A DNA stretch of 19,939 nucleotides from an uncultured Prevotella sp. (lineage in GTDB: Bacteria; Bacteroidota; Bacteroidia; Bacteroidales; Bacteroidaceae), in contig CAKQXI010000034.1 of NCBI GenBank assembly GCA_934281565.1, forward strand, positions 1 to 19,939, in the 5' to 3' direction. The position numbers and the translations under genes were made by a program. Below, in pieces: positions 1-7,412 of this stretch. Below the pieces are notes generated by a model that was not told the origin of the DNA, did no database searches, and saw only the letters and a program-made list of their open reading frames with translations. Each line of letters opens with the position of its first letter. The stretch's first letter is position 1.

Positions 1-17
1 GTACTGATATTCAATTA

Positions 18-53
18 ATTACAGTGAAGAATAAAAATATCCTTCACTGTAAT
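18..53. repeat. Perfect inverted repeat (12-bp arms)
   Basis: Positions 18-29 (ATTACAGTGAAG) are the exact reverse complement of 42-53, leaving a 12-nt A/T-rich loop. No T-run follows directly on either strand, so it is not a clear intrinsic terminator. It could end a gene lying to the left of the window. A further GTGAAGGA word at 84-91 resembles its right-hand part. Confidence 0.6.
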
Positions 54-95
54 CTACTAATAATCAATGGTATTTTATGAAAAAGTGAAGGATAA

Positions 96-152
96 TAAAT
101 AAGTCACTTGGCATCGTAAGTAAGTCATTTACGATGCTAAATGACTTATTTA
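96..152. repeat. Long hairpin with competing alternative pairing
   Basis: Positions 96-120 pair with 128-152 over 25 positions. There is one mismatch (107/141), two G-T pairs and a 7-nt loop. The loop word TAAGTCA (121-127) repeats a word in the left arm (100-106), so 121-130 can instead pair perfectly with 139-148. The two hairpins exclude each other. Only T-poor sequence follows, so a simple terminator is not obvious. Confidence 0.7.
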
Positions 153-194
153 CGAGTGATAAGCATGATACTTAGACCATCTAACTATGGCACT

Positions 195-309
195 TAGTGA
201 AAGTACTTTCTTTGGGTCTAATACAGTGCTTTGTTAGGACCTAACACAGTGTTTTATGGTACCTTAACACAGTGTTTCATGACACCCTAAGAAAGTGCTT
301 TATGACACC
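195..309. repeat. Imperfect 22-24 bp tandem repeats
   Basis: Five adjacent, diverged units run 195-218, 219-241, 242-263, 264-287 and 288-309. The approximate consensus is TAACACAGTGTTTTATGACACC. Each unit centres on a small palindrome such as AACACAGTGTT (third and fourth units) or GAAAGTACTTTC (first unit, 199-210). The units abut without spacers, so this is not a CRISPR array. No open frame across them looks like a gene. Together with the hairpins at 18-53 and 96-152 this is all I see in the gene-free stretch 1-383. Confidence 0.6.
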
Positions 310-383
310 ATCATCATGTATATTGTTAGAGTAGGAGAATGTACTTCATGGATTAGAAAGAATAACCAAAATGAGAGCATAAT

Positions 384-421
384 AAAAGCGATTGTATCAT
401 CAGATAGATACAATCGCTTTT
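384..421 (-). terminator. Intrinsic terminator of the polysaccharide operon
   Basis: A perfect 15-bp stem (384-398 with 407-421) has an 8-nt loop and A-rich/T-rich ends on both sides, so it could work in both directions. It starts about 10 nt beyond the stop codon of the last minus-strand gene (431). It is therefore read as the end of the four-gene operon. Confidence 0.9.
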
Positions 422-430
422 GTTGGTATA

Positions 431-856
431 TTAGTGACTCCACCAATGTTTCTTCTTGGGTGGTTCTTGGCTTGCGCCTAAACTTTCCTTGATAACCTGT
501 CTGTAAGACTTGCCTTGGCTAATCATCTGGTAAATCTCCCCCCAGTCGGGAAGCCCACCGATGTTGCGGTCATCAATGAAATAGTCTGCTTTCAACTTAC
601 GGGAGTAGTGTTCGTTCTTGTCCCTTTCTTCCTCTGGATAGTCTTTATTGACAGCCCAGAACTCTACACCACGTTCCTTGCACCAGTCTATGGCTTCCTG
701 TAACAGCTCGCCCTCCCTAACGCTCCATAAGATAAGCCTATGGTTATCTTTAGCCAACATTTTCAGCGTTTCTATGGCAAAAGGTATCTCTGTCCCTATC
801 CTTGGATATTCGTGAGTAACAATTGTTCCGTCAAAATCTACTGCTATTGTTGCCAT
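431..856 (-). CDS. Small HAD-superfamily hydrolase-like protein
   Basis: This 141-residue protein has HAD motif I near the N-terminus (VDFDGTIV, with Asp7 and Asp9 as the expected nucleophile and acid/base). A motif II serine lies in LILWSVRE (Ser45). A late acidic motif lies in ADYFIDDRNIGG (Asp91, Asp95, Asp96). It lacks a large cap domain, as in the short HAD proteins common in Bacteroides. The substrate is unknown; small phosphoesters or sugar phosphates are possible. It is the last gene of the polysaccharide operon, 14 nt after the kinase gene, with a GGTAAGGA-like ribosome site before its ATG. The C-terminus is basic and aromatic (PPKKKHWWSH). Family call is firm from motifs; the role in capsule synthesis is inferred only from position. 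Confidence 0.85.
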   Translation of the reverse strand: MATIAVDFDGTIVTHEYPRIGTEIPFAIETLKMLAKDNHRLILWSVREGELLQEAIDWCKERGVEFWAVNKDYPEEERDKNEHYSRKLKADYFIDDRNIGGLPDWGEIYQMISQGKSYRQVIKESLGASQEPPKKKHWWSH

Positions 857-870
857 TTTCCTTACCTCGT

Positions 871-3375
871 TTATTTGAGTTTGACACTATCGTCGTGGGC
901 AACGCCATAATGACTGTTGCTGTAATTGCCGTATGAGCCAAATGAATTGTTGTTGCCATATTTACCGTACTTGCCATACTTGCCGAAGCCATAGCTGAAA
1001 GCATATTTCTTCTTGGACAAGTCGATGCCGTTGATAATGATGGATACGTTAGGCAGCTTGTGGCTCGCACTTAGGTTGTTGATGAAGTTGAAGCTGGACT
1101 TAGGAGTATAGTCTGCACGACAAACATATACTGTCCTGTCAACCACCTTGCTAATCTGCAGAGTATCGGCAACAAGACCCACAGGCGCAGAGTCGATGAT
1201 GACATAATCATAATGCTCTCTCAAGCATCCTATCGCATCTTGCAAACTTCTGCGCATAACCAATTCACCCGGATTTGGTGGAATAGGACCAGCCATCAAT
1301 AAGTCGAGGTTGGCATTGATACCAGATGGTACAATCTGCGCCTTGACATCGTCCCAAGTGCAAGAGTTCTTGACGAGAAGATTGGTGATACCATGATGGC
1401 GGTCGTTGATCTCGAACAACTCAGCCAAGCGAGGCTTTCTTATGTCCAAGCCAACGATGGTTACTTTCTTGCCTAACAAAGCAAAGCTGATGGCAAGGTT
1501 GGATGCAATGAAAGTCTTTCCCTCGCCAGAAGTGGTAGAAGTGAACATGATGACTTTCTCGCTCTGCTGGAGCATGAATTGCAAGTTGGTACGAACAGTT
1601 CTGAATATCTCGGTCATCAAGTTGTTCTTGTTCTCCTTGACAACAATGTCTGCCTTTGATTTCGCACTCTCGCTGGCTACCACGATGTCGCCAATGATAG
1701 GGAGCTTCGTCAGTTTCTCCACATCGTCATGTCCCTCTATCTTATAGCGCATGATCTGGCGCAAGTAGAGGATACCAGCAGGGATAGCCATGCCGAGGAT
1801 AAGGGAAATCAACATGATGATCATACCCTTTGGACTAACTTTCTCCATGAAAGCAGCAGGCTCGATGACCTTAGCTTTGTCTGCAGTGGAAGCCAAGGAC
1901 ATGGAAGTTTCCTCACGCTTCTGAAGCAACATCAGGTATAAGCCGTTGGTGACAGCCTGTTGGCGACCAATCTCCGTAAGAGCCTTTTCCTGCTCAGGAG
2001 TTTGACCAATGACATTCTCGTACTTGGCAGACTGCTTGGCGATGGCATTGCGCTTAATCTTCATGTTTACACGAGCTTGAAGCATGGCACGCTTGATAGC
2101 CAGGACGAGGTCTTCCATCTGAGCCGTGATAGGAGTGATGGTTGGTGAACTCTCGCTGGCACTGTGCAACAGTTGCTTGCGCTGCAACGCCAAGCTGTTG
2201 TACTGGTTGATCAATGCTGTGGAGCTACCATCTGAAAGACCTACGTTGATAGGGATAGGCTGGTATTTGTTGCCTGGCTCATCCATATATTTAGCCAACT
2301 CGTTCAGCAATTCAACCTGAGTGTTAGCTTCGGTCAAACTTTGGTCGAACTCATCGGAATTCAAGATGGCTTGCTTGGCATTCAACGCAATGTCAACCAG
2401 CTTGTTCTTCTTCTTGTAACTTTCCAACTGTGTGTCCTTGCCTCCCAGTTCAGTATTGATCTTCTCCAAGCGATTGTTGATGAATTGTTCCGTACGCAGG
2501 GCGATTTCATTCTTGTCGGTATTCGCCTGTCTATTATAGGTGGCAATCAACGCATTCAAGAAGTCAACGCCTCTTTCTCTGTCAGCATCGTTGAAGTCTA
2601 TCTCCAAGATGGTGGTATTCTTCGATGTCTGTGTGATGGTGAGTCGCTTGAAATATTCCTTGGCAGCCAACTCTGGTGAAATCATCGTCACTTTCAGCAC
2701 CGTTCCGTCAGCCAAGTTTGCCATGCCATTCTTGCTTAAGGTCAAGGTACCTGCCGCTGTATGAATTTGCGCAGGGAGCTGGGTAATGTCCTTGTTGATT
2801 TCGTATGGCTTCTTCTCGAAGTCCACTGCATCGATAGGCTTGAAATACTTACCCTCTACATGATAGCCAGAGCCATTCTTGGAGATGGAGAGCTTGAGCG
2901 GAGCGTTCAGCTTCTTCAAGTGCTCGGCATCCATATCAACGTTGATTTCTTGTTTGCGGTATATGAGTGTATCTTTCAAGAAACCTTCGTGCTTGTACTC
3001 AGTGTATGTCTTGAGATTGTAGATGGTCTGTTGCACCATGTAGTGAGAGTTGAGTATCTCTATCTCGTTGTCTATACCATTGGAACTGCTCATGAAACCA
3101 AGGTTCATGCCAGACAATGCGGCAGCAGCGGCACCACCTACGCCACCAGACTTCTTGTCGTTGGCATCGTCCTTGATCAGCACTTTGGTAGAGCTTTGGA
3201 ATATTTTGGTCGCAAGTTTCACGTAGGTAAATCCCAACCCAACGCAGATAATCGCAGAAAGGAGGAACCATTTCCAGTTTAATACGAGCGTAGAATAAAT
3301 TACCTGGAAGTCAATCGATGATTGCTCCTCGTTATCCTGACCCTCAGACAATCCTAAGTATTTGTTATCTTCCAT
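871..3375 (-). CDS. wzc: Wzc-type polysaccharide co-polymerase / bacterial tyrosine kinase
   Basis: An 834-residue inner-membrane protein controlling chain length and export of surface polysaccharide. A Wzz-like N-terminal part begins with a membrane helix at about 36-55 and is followed by a long, helical periplasmic segment. A second membrane helix lies at about 511-535. The cytoplasmic kinase has Walker A TSGEGKT (about 613-619), Walker A' VGLDIRKPR (about 643-651) and Walker B YVIIDSAP (about 721-728). The C-terminal tail carries about eight tyrosines among Gly and Ser, the autophosphorylation cluster typical of BY-kinases. Three in-frame 9-bp copies (955-981) encode KYG three times. It sits 41 nt after rfbA and 14 nt before the HAD gene. 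No Wza-type exporter gene is seen beside it, so the partner must be elsewhere. Confidence 0.95.
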   Translation of the reverse strand: MEDNKYLGLSEGQDNEEQSSIDFQVIYSTLVLNWKWFLLSAIICVGLGFTYVKLATKIFQSSTKVLIKDDANDKKSGGVGGAAAAALSGMNLGFMSSSNGIDNEIEILNSHYMVQQTIYNLKTYTEYKHEGFLKDTLIYRKQEINVDMDAEHLKKLNAPLKLSISKNGSGYHVEGKYFKPIDAVDFEKKPYEINKDITQLPAQIHTAAGTLTLSKNGMANLADGTVLKVTMISPELAAKEYFKRLTITQTSKNTTILEIDFNDADRERGVDFLNALIATYNRQANTDKNEIALRTEQFINNRLEKINTELGGKDTQLESYKKKNKLVDIALNAKQAILNSDEFDQSLTEANTQVELLNELAKYMDEPGNKYQPIPINVGLSDGSSTALINQYNSLALQRKQLLHSASESSPTITPITAQMEDLVLAIKRAMLQARVNMKIKRNAIAKQSAKYENVIGQTPEQEKALTEIGRQQAVTNGLYLMLLQKREETSMSLASTADKAKVIEPAAFMEKVSPKGMIIMLISLILGMAIPAGILYLRQIMRYKIEGHDDVEKLTKLPIIGDIVVASESAKSKADIVVKENKNNLMTEIFRTVRTNLQFMLQQSEKVIMFTSTTSGEGKTFIASNLAISFALLGKKVTIVGLDIRKPRLAELFEINDRHHGITNLLVKNSCTWDDVKAQIVPSGINANLDLLMAGPIPPNPGELVMRRSLQDAIGCLREHYDYVIIDSAPVGLVADTLQISKVVDRTVYVCRADYTPKSSFNFINNLSASHKLPNVSIIINGIDLSKKKYAFSYGFGKYGKYGKYGNNNSFGSYGNYSNSHYGVAHDDSVKLK

Positions 3376-3416
3376 TATATTGAATGTTGTTATTGATTAC
3401 ACCTTATTATATATAG

Positions 3417-4295
3417 TTAATATTTACTTTCCGCCAATTCCAGCAGGTACTTGCCGTAGTTGTTCTTGAGCATGGGGGCGGCGAGCTTCTTGAGGTCTTC
3501 GGCATCAATCCATCCTTGCTTGAAAGCAATCTCCTCCAGACAAGCCACTTTCAATCCCTGTCTCTTTTCTATGACCTCGATGAAAGTGCTGGCTTCCGAC
3601 AGACTATCATGTGTGCCAGTGTCAAGCCAAGCGAAACCTCTTTGCAAGGTACGTACTTTCAGTGATTTCCTATTTAAGTATTCTTGGTTCACCGTCGTAA
3701 TCTCTAACTCGCCACGAGCACTGGGCTTGATGTTCTTGGCAATCTCCACCACACTGTTAGGGTAGAAGTAAAGACCAACGACAGCGTAATTGCTCTTAGG
3801 ATGCTCAGGCTTTTCCTCGATGCTCAGGCAATTGCCATTTTCGTCAAATTCGGCGACACCGTATCGCTCTGGGTCATTGACATAATAGCCAAAGATGTTG
3901 GCGTATCCTTCCTTTGTCGCCTCCACACTATCCTTGAGCAGACCAGTGAAGCCAGCACCATAAAATATGTTGTCGCCAAGTACCAAGCAGACATCATCCT
4001 TGCCAATGAATTTCTCTCCGATAATGAATGCTTGCGCCAAACCGTCTGGTGATGGTTGCTCTGCATATTCAAAGTGTACCCCCAGTTCGCTTCCGTCACC
4101 AAGCAGTCGCTTGAAGCCTGGCAAGTCGAACGGAGTAGAGATAATCAGAATATCCTTGATGCCAGCCAACATGAGAACCGATACAGGATAATAGATCATC
4201 GGTTTGTCGAAAATCGGAATCAACTGCTTGCTGATACCTTTCGTGATAGGGTAGAGTCGTGTACCCGAACCACCGGCTAATACGATACCTTTCAT
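3417..4295 (-). CDS. rfbA: Glucose-1-phosphate thymidylyltransferase
   Basis: This enzyme makes dTDP-glucose from glucose-1-phosphate and dTTP, the first step towards dTDP-rhamnose and other deoxysugars. The 292-residue length is normal for RfbA/RmlA. The N-terminus shows the nucleotide-binding signature GGSGTRLYP (8-16), then KQLIPIFDKPMIYYP (23-37). VLGDNIFYG carries a metal-binding aspartate and SIEEKP is also present, all expected for the family. It is the second gene of the operon, 36 nt after the sugar transferase gene. The other rml genes (B, C, D) are not in the window, so the final deoxysugar cannot be assigned. The protein looks complete. Confidence 0.97.
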   Translation of the reverse strand: MKGIVLAGGSGTRLYPITKGISKQLIPIFDKPMIYYPVSVLMLAGIKDILIISTPFDLPGFKRLLGDGSELGVHFEYAEQPSPDGLAQAFIIGEKFIGKDDVCLVLGDNIFYGAGFTGLLKDSVEATKEGYANIFGYYVNDPERYGVAEFDENGNCLSIEEKPEHPKSNYAVVGLYFYPNSVVEIAKNIKPSARGELEITTVNQEYLNRKSLKVRTLQRGFAWLDTGTHDSLSEASTFIEVIEKRQGLKVACLEEIAFKQGWIDAEDLKKLAAPMLKNNYGKYLLELAESKY

Positions 4296-4331
4296 ATACG
4301 TTATATTTTTATTTCTTTTTCTATAAGTTGC

Positions 4332-5759
4332 TTAATATGCGTTCTTGTCTGTCATGATGATGCTCCTTGCCGTCATGAGGATAATCCTTACATCAAGCCA
4401 GAACGACCAGTTCTCAATATACCAGATGTCCCTCCTGATGCGTTCCTCCATCTGCCACAGTTCCTTGGTCTCGCCACGGAAGCCTGTGACTTGCGCCCAG
4501 CCTGTGATGCCTGGCTTGGAGAAATGGCGAACCATGTACTTGTCTATCAGTGAACCATATACCTCCGTGTGGTGGAGCATATGGGGACGAGGACCTACAA
4601 TGCTCATGTCGCCCTTTAGGACATTGAGGAATTGTGGAAACTCGTCAATGTTGGTCTTCCTCATGAAGTTGCCAAAGGCAAACTTGCGTGGGTCATCCTT
4701 TGTCGCCTGGGCTGTGTCAGCCTCGTTGTTCACGTGCATGGAGCGGAATTTCAGGCATTGGAATGTCTTGCCGTTCAATCCCGTGCGCTCTTGGCGGAAG
4801 AATATCGGACCAGGACTTTGTGTCTTGATGATGAGTGCGATGATAGGAAAGAAAGGCAGCATACAGATACAGGCGAAACCACTCAATGTCAAGTCGAAAA
4901 GACGCTTTACCGCACGGTTAGTGGCATTCGACAACGGTTCTATGTGGTTGGAATAAATGGTCTTTCCCATGAACACCTGTGGGTCGAGATGTAATTTATA
5001 TTCACCGAACTGTCGTGGCAGATAGTAGAAATGAATTACATTCTTGTCGCAGAAGTGCATGATGCGTATAATCTCTTCCGACTCATCATGTGACAGGCAG
5101 CAGAACATTTCCTCGATATTGATAGGCTCACCGTTGATGGTGTTGTTGAGCGAGGAGTCCATGATATTGTTGAGTTGCTTGATGCTTCCAATGCGCCTGA
5201 AGTTCTTGGGCGCATTCTCCATGTCTTCCTCCGCATAATATCCCATGACATGATAACCAGCGGATGGATCTTCCGTCAGTATCTTGAACATCTCCAAGAT
5301 GGCAGGGTCGTTGCCGACGAACACCACCGTACGGCTGTTGTAACCTCTCGAGCGATAATGCTTGAGCAATTGAAGCTCGAAGTATCGTGATAGTATCAAG
5401 ACGGCATAGTAAGTAATGCCGAAAATGATGCTATATAAAAATATTCCACCCCCATTGCTCATGAACCTGATGGACAGGAAGAAAATCAAGGAAGTCAGTG
5501 AGGCAAGATAGAACGTACGTTTCAATACTTGCTCGAAGCTAACCTTTCTGATGTGTATGATGGTGGAATTGAAGTATTCGCTGATGAACAAAGATGTGTT
5601 AGCTGCGAAAATGGTGATTTTCGTGGCTGTGTCAAAAAAGGTAGGTAGTAAGTCGGGCGTCACTGTCGCAGACAATAACAACACCGTATTGAGGATGATG
5701 AAATCCACGACGATAACAAGCCTCCTCACCATATTGTTTCCTTTATAATTCTCAGTCAT
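4332..5759 (-). CDS. Polyprenyl-phosphate sugar-1-phosphate transferase (WcaJ family)
   Basis: This 475-residue membrane enzyme begins repeat-unit synthesis by moving a hexose-1-phosphate from a UDP-sugar to undecaprenyl phosphate. The N-terminal half has several hydrophobic segments and a nucleotide-binding-like middle region (VVFVGNDPAILEMF). The C-terminal bacterial sugar transferase domain starts near 284: KRLFDLTLSG, then SPGPIFFRQERTG, LKFRSM, DEFPQFLNVLKGDMSIVGPRP and KPGITGWAQVTG. These are the hallmark motifs of the family. Glucose is usual for WcaJ, but galactose or another hexose cannot be excluded. It is the first gene of the operon, with a Bacteroidetes-type promoter about 60 nt upstream. 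Confidence 0.93.
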   Translation of the reverse strand: MTENYKGNNMVRRLVIVVDFIILNTVLLLSATVTPDLLPTFFDTATKITIFAANTSLFISEYFNSTIIHIRKVSFEQVLKRTFYLASLTSLIFFLSIRFMSNGGGIFLYSIIFGITYYAVLILSRYFELQLLKHYRSRGYNSRTVVFVGNDPAILEMFKILTEDPSAGYHVMGYYAEEDMENAPKNFRRIGSIKQLNNIMDSSLNNTINGEPINIEEMFCCLSHDESEEIIRIMHFCDKNVIHFYYLPRQFGEYKLHLDPQVFMGKTIYSNHIEPLSNATNRAVKRLFDLTLSGFACICMLPFFPIIALIIKTQSPGPIFFRQERTGLNGKTFQCLKFRSMHVNNEADTAQATKDDPRKFAFGNFMRKTNIDEFPQFLNVLKGDMSIVGPRPHMLHHTEVYGSLIDKYMVRHFSKPGITGWAQVTGFRGETKELWQMEERIRRDIWYIENWSFWLDVRIILMTARSIIMTDKNAY

Positions 5760-5817
5760 ATTGTGCTAATCTCAAAAAGCTTCTGTCGTTATTATTTAAG
5801 TAATATATAAATCGGGG

Positions 5818-5849
5818 CAAAGTTACTAAAAAATATTGAATGGTAGAAA
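5818..5849 (-). promoter_or_regulatory. Promoter of the polysaccharide operon
   Basis: Read on the minus strand, TAACTTTG (5818-5825) matches the Bacteroidetes -7 consensus TAnnTTTG. Twenty bases upstream lies TTTC (5846-5849), one mismatch from the -33 TTTG. The predicted start of transcription is near 5811, giving a leader of about 50 nt. It is divergent from the promoter at 5918-5948; the 230-bp intergenic region 5760-5989 holds these two promoters and nothing else I recognise. Confidence 0.7.
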
Positions 5850-5917
5850 TTAAATAATATAAAAACACCTAAAACGCAAGAAAAAAAGAGTTTGTTGATA
5901 AAAAACAGCTCCTTAGT

Positions 5918-5948
5918 TTTGATATTTTGCGAATTTATTGTAATTTTG
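5918..5948 (+). promoter_or_regulatory. Promoter of the 216-residue hypothetical gene
   Basis: TTTG (5918-5921), a 19-bp spacer and TAATTTTG (5941-5948) match the Bacteroidetes housekeeping promoter exactly. Transcription should begin near 5955, about 35 nt before the ATG at 5990. Confidence 0.8.
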
Positions 5949-5989
5949 CACAAAGAATTTAAATATAGTAAAGTAAAATAAAGAAAAGA

Positions 5990-6640
5990 ATGGGAATATT
6001 TTCAAAACTGTTCGGACATAAGACTGAAGACAAGAAAGTAGGTGGAATGGAAGATTTCATGACACTTGTCCGTGTATATTTCCAGGCAGCTTTGGCATCA
6101 CAACTGGGTATTACGAACCTTGCGATGCTGCCTGACCTGCGCTTGTTCAAGACTACACTTCATGTGCCGACAGTCAATAACCGACTGGGTATTGGCGAGA
6201 AAGCGCAAGTGAAGAAAATGATGAAGAACATCTATGATACGGAAGACGACTTTTTCAAGGAAATCGACCAGAGCATCCGTAAGAACTGCCATAAGTTGCA
6301 AGATGTCAATGTGTACTTGATCCAGTTCCAGAACTTTACACAGGACTTGATGATGCTGATGGGCAACTTGATGAAATTCAAGCTCCGTTTGCCAAGCTTC
6401 ATGAGAAAGTCGCTCTATAAATTGACTGCCAAGACGGTGGATGACATCTTCAACAAGAACGACTTCAATGACCCAAGTGTGGTTAAGACGGTGTTCGAGA
6501 TGCGCCAGCTCAACAAGCATCTTGGATTTAGCCAGAAATGGGTGACTGATTTTGTCTTCCAAGTAGTGATGTTGGCGAAGAAAGAACCACGTCCATCGGA
6601 TGAGGATGTGGAGAAAGCGAAGGCTAAGATGGGCAAGTAA
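5990..6640 (+). CDS. Conserved-looking hypothetical protein, 216 residues
   Basis: I do not recognise this protein. It has no signal peptide and no clear membrane segment. It is rich in Lys, Met, Phe and Asp and reads as mostly helical. The N-terminus (MGIFSKLFG) is short, amphipathic and basic, which could let it associate with a membrane. The C-terminus is charged and lysine-rich (DVEKAKAKMGK). It has an excellent promoter and a clean ATG, and codon use like its neighbours, so it is very probably expressed. It is transcribed away from the polysaccharide operon and towards the zapA-rny cluster, about 90 nt before the next start. That neighbour has its own promoter, so a shared function is not implied. 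No enzyme motif is visible. Confidence 0.85.
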   Translation: MGIFSKLFGHKTEDKKVGGMEDFMTLVRVYFQAALASQLGITNLAMLPDLRLFKTTLHVPTVNNRLGIGEKAQVKKMMKNIYDTEDDFFKEIDQSIRKNCHKLQDVNVYLIQFQNFTQDLMMLMGNLMKFKLRLPSFMRKSLYKLTAKTVDDIFNKNDFNDPSVVKTVFEMRQLNKHLGFSQKWVTDFVFQVVMLAKKEPRPSDEDVEKAKAKMGK

Positions 6641-6682
6641 ACCCGTTTCTTCGTGAAAAATAGACAAAAACATGGAGGAATA

Positions 6683-6714
6683 TTTGTTTTTCTCAAATTA
6701 TTCCTTTAAATTTG
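6683..6714 (+). promoter_or_regulatory. Promoter of the zapB-like/zapA/rny cluster
   Basis: TTTG (6683-6686), a 20-bp spacer and TAAATTTG (6707-6714) match the Bacteroidetes promoter consensus fully. The predicted start near 6720 leaves a very short leader, about 13 nt, before the ATG at 6733. Confidence 0.8.
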
Positions 6715-6732
6715 TAGCCAAAAAGAATTGTA

Positions 6733-7026
6733 ATGAGTGCTAATGAGAAAACAATCAATACGTTTGCTACACGTGTGAGGCAGATGATTCTCAAGTTTGA
6801 TGAGGTCAGGCAAGAGAACGCTGAGCTTTATGCGATGATAAACGAGCGTGATGCCAAGATAAAAGAACTGGAGGCAAGATTGACTCAGGCAGAGCATGAT
6901 TACAGCAGCCTTAAGATGGCGAAGATGATGACAATCTCGGATGCAGACATGGAAGCAACCCAGAAACGCATCGCCAAGCTGATTAGGGATGTCAACAAGT
7001 GTATAACGCTACTGAGTGATAAGTAA
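6733..7026 (+). CDS. Small coiled-coil protein, ZapB-like
   Basis: A 97-residue cytosolic protein dominated by heptad-like helix, especially residues 15-60 (ENAELYAMINERDAKIKELE). That pattern suggests a parallel or antiparallel coiled coil. It lies 8 nt upstream of zapA in the same direction and behind a strong promoter, so the two are probably co-transcribed. Small coiled-coil proteins beside zapA are often division-associated factors (ZapB or SlyX-like), which is the basis of the name here. Sequence alone does not prove it is a true ZapB homologue; it may be a lineage-specific ZapA partner. The ATG start is fixed by the short leader. Confidence 0.75.
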   Translation: MSANEKTINTFATRVRQMILKFDEVRQENAELYAMINERDAKIKELEARLTQAEHDYSSLKMAKMMTISDADMEATQKRIAKLIRDVNKCITLLSDK

Positions 7027-7034
7027 CTGGAGCG

Positions 7035-7334
7035 ATGACAGATCAAACACAAGAGAAATTACTCATAAGATTGCACGTCTATGATATGGATCTCACGGTC
7101 AATGTGCCGCGAGAGGACGAGGAATACTATCGTAAGTCAGCTAAGTTGATTAACGATGTGGTGAACTCGTATAACAAGATATTCAAGGGCAGGAAAAGCG
7201 ATAAGGAAATCTTGTATATGTCCCTTATCGACGTCGCCTTGAGATATGAGAAAGAGTCGGGACGCAATGATACGGAACCTTATAATAATATTCTCGAGAA
7301 GTTGACTGGCGAAATAGAGGAAGTATTGAAATAA
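7035..7334 (+). CDS. zapA: Cell division protein ZapA
   Basis: A 99-residue ZapA-family protein, which binds FtsZ and bundles its filaments at midcell. The N-terminal beta/alpha head (LLIRLHVYDMDLTVNVPREDEEYYRKSAKLINDVV) has the family pattern of a short strand pair followed by an acidic, Tyr-containing turn. The rest is a helix for dimer/tetramer formation (DKEILYMSLIDVALRYEKE). The length is normal. It lies 8 nt after the coiled-coil gene and 78 nt before rny. In this phylum zapA commonly sits beside rny, which supports the call. Confidence 0.88.
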   Translation: MTDQTQEKLLIRLHVYDMDLTVNVPREDEEYYRKSAKLINDVVNSYNKIFKGRKSDKEILYMSLIDVALRYEKESGRNDTEPYNNILEKLTGEIEEVLK

Positions 7335-7358
7335 AATACATCCTCTGGCTTTGGCTTG

Positions 7359-7392
7359 TTTCCCTCAGTATGTAAGAAGTGTAATAGGGAAA
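7359..7392 (+). other. Small hairpin in the rny leader
   Basis: TTTCCCT (7359-7365) is the exact complement of AGGGAAA (7386-7392), separated by 20 nt, in the 78-nt gap between zapA and rny. No promoter consensus is visible in this gap. The hairpin could mark a processing site or influence rny translation, but it is short and may be chance. Confidence 0.3.
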
Positions 7393-7412
7393 ATTTAATC
7401 AACTTATATAAT

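Noticed and set aside
195..309. CRISPR array
   Set aside because: The units adjoin without unique spacers and differ from one another; no cas genes are near.
295..492. 65-residue plus-strand reading frame
   Set aside because: It runs through the tandem repeats and the terminator and overlaps the HAD gene antisense; no family resemblance or promoter is visible.
7335..7412. 6S RNA gene downstream of zapA, as in gamma-proteobacteria
   Set aside because: The gap to rny is only 78 nt, too short for a 6S RNA, and the long central bulge structure is absent.
7356..7412. Upstream TTG start for rny
   Set aside because: It adds 19 polar residues ahead of the membrane anchor, and the ATG at 7413 gives the normal RNase Y N-terminus.
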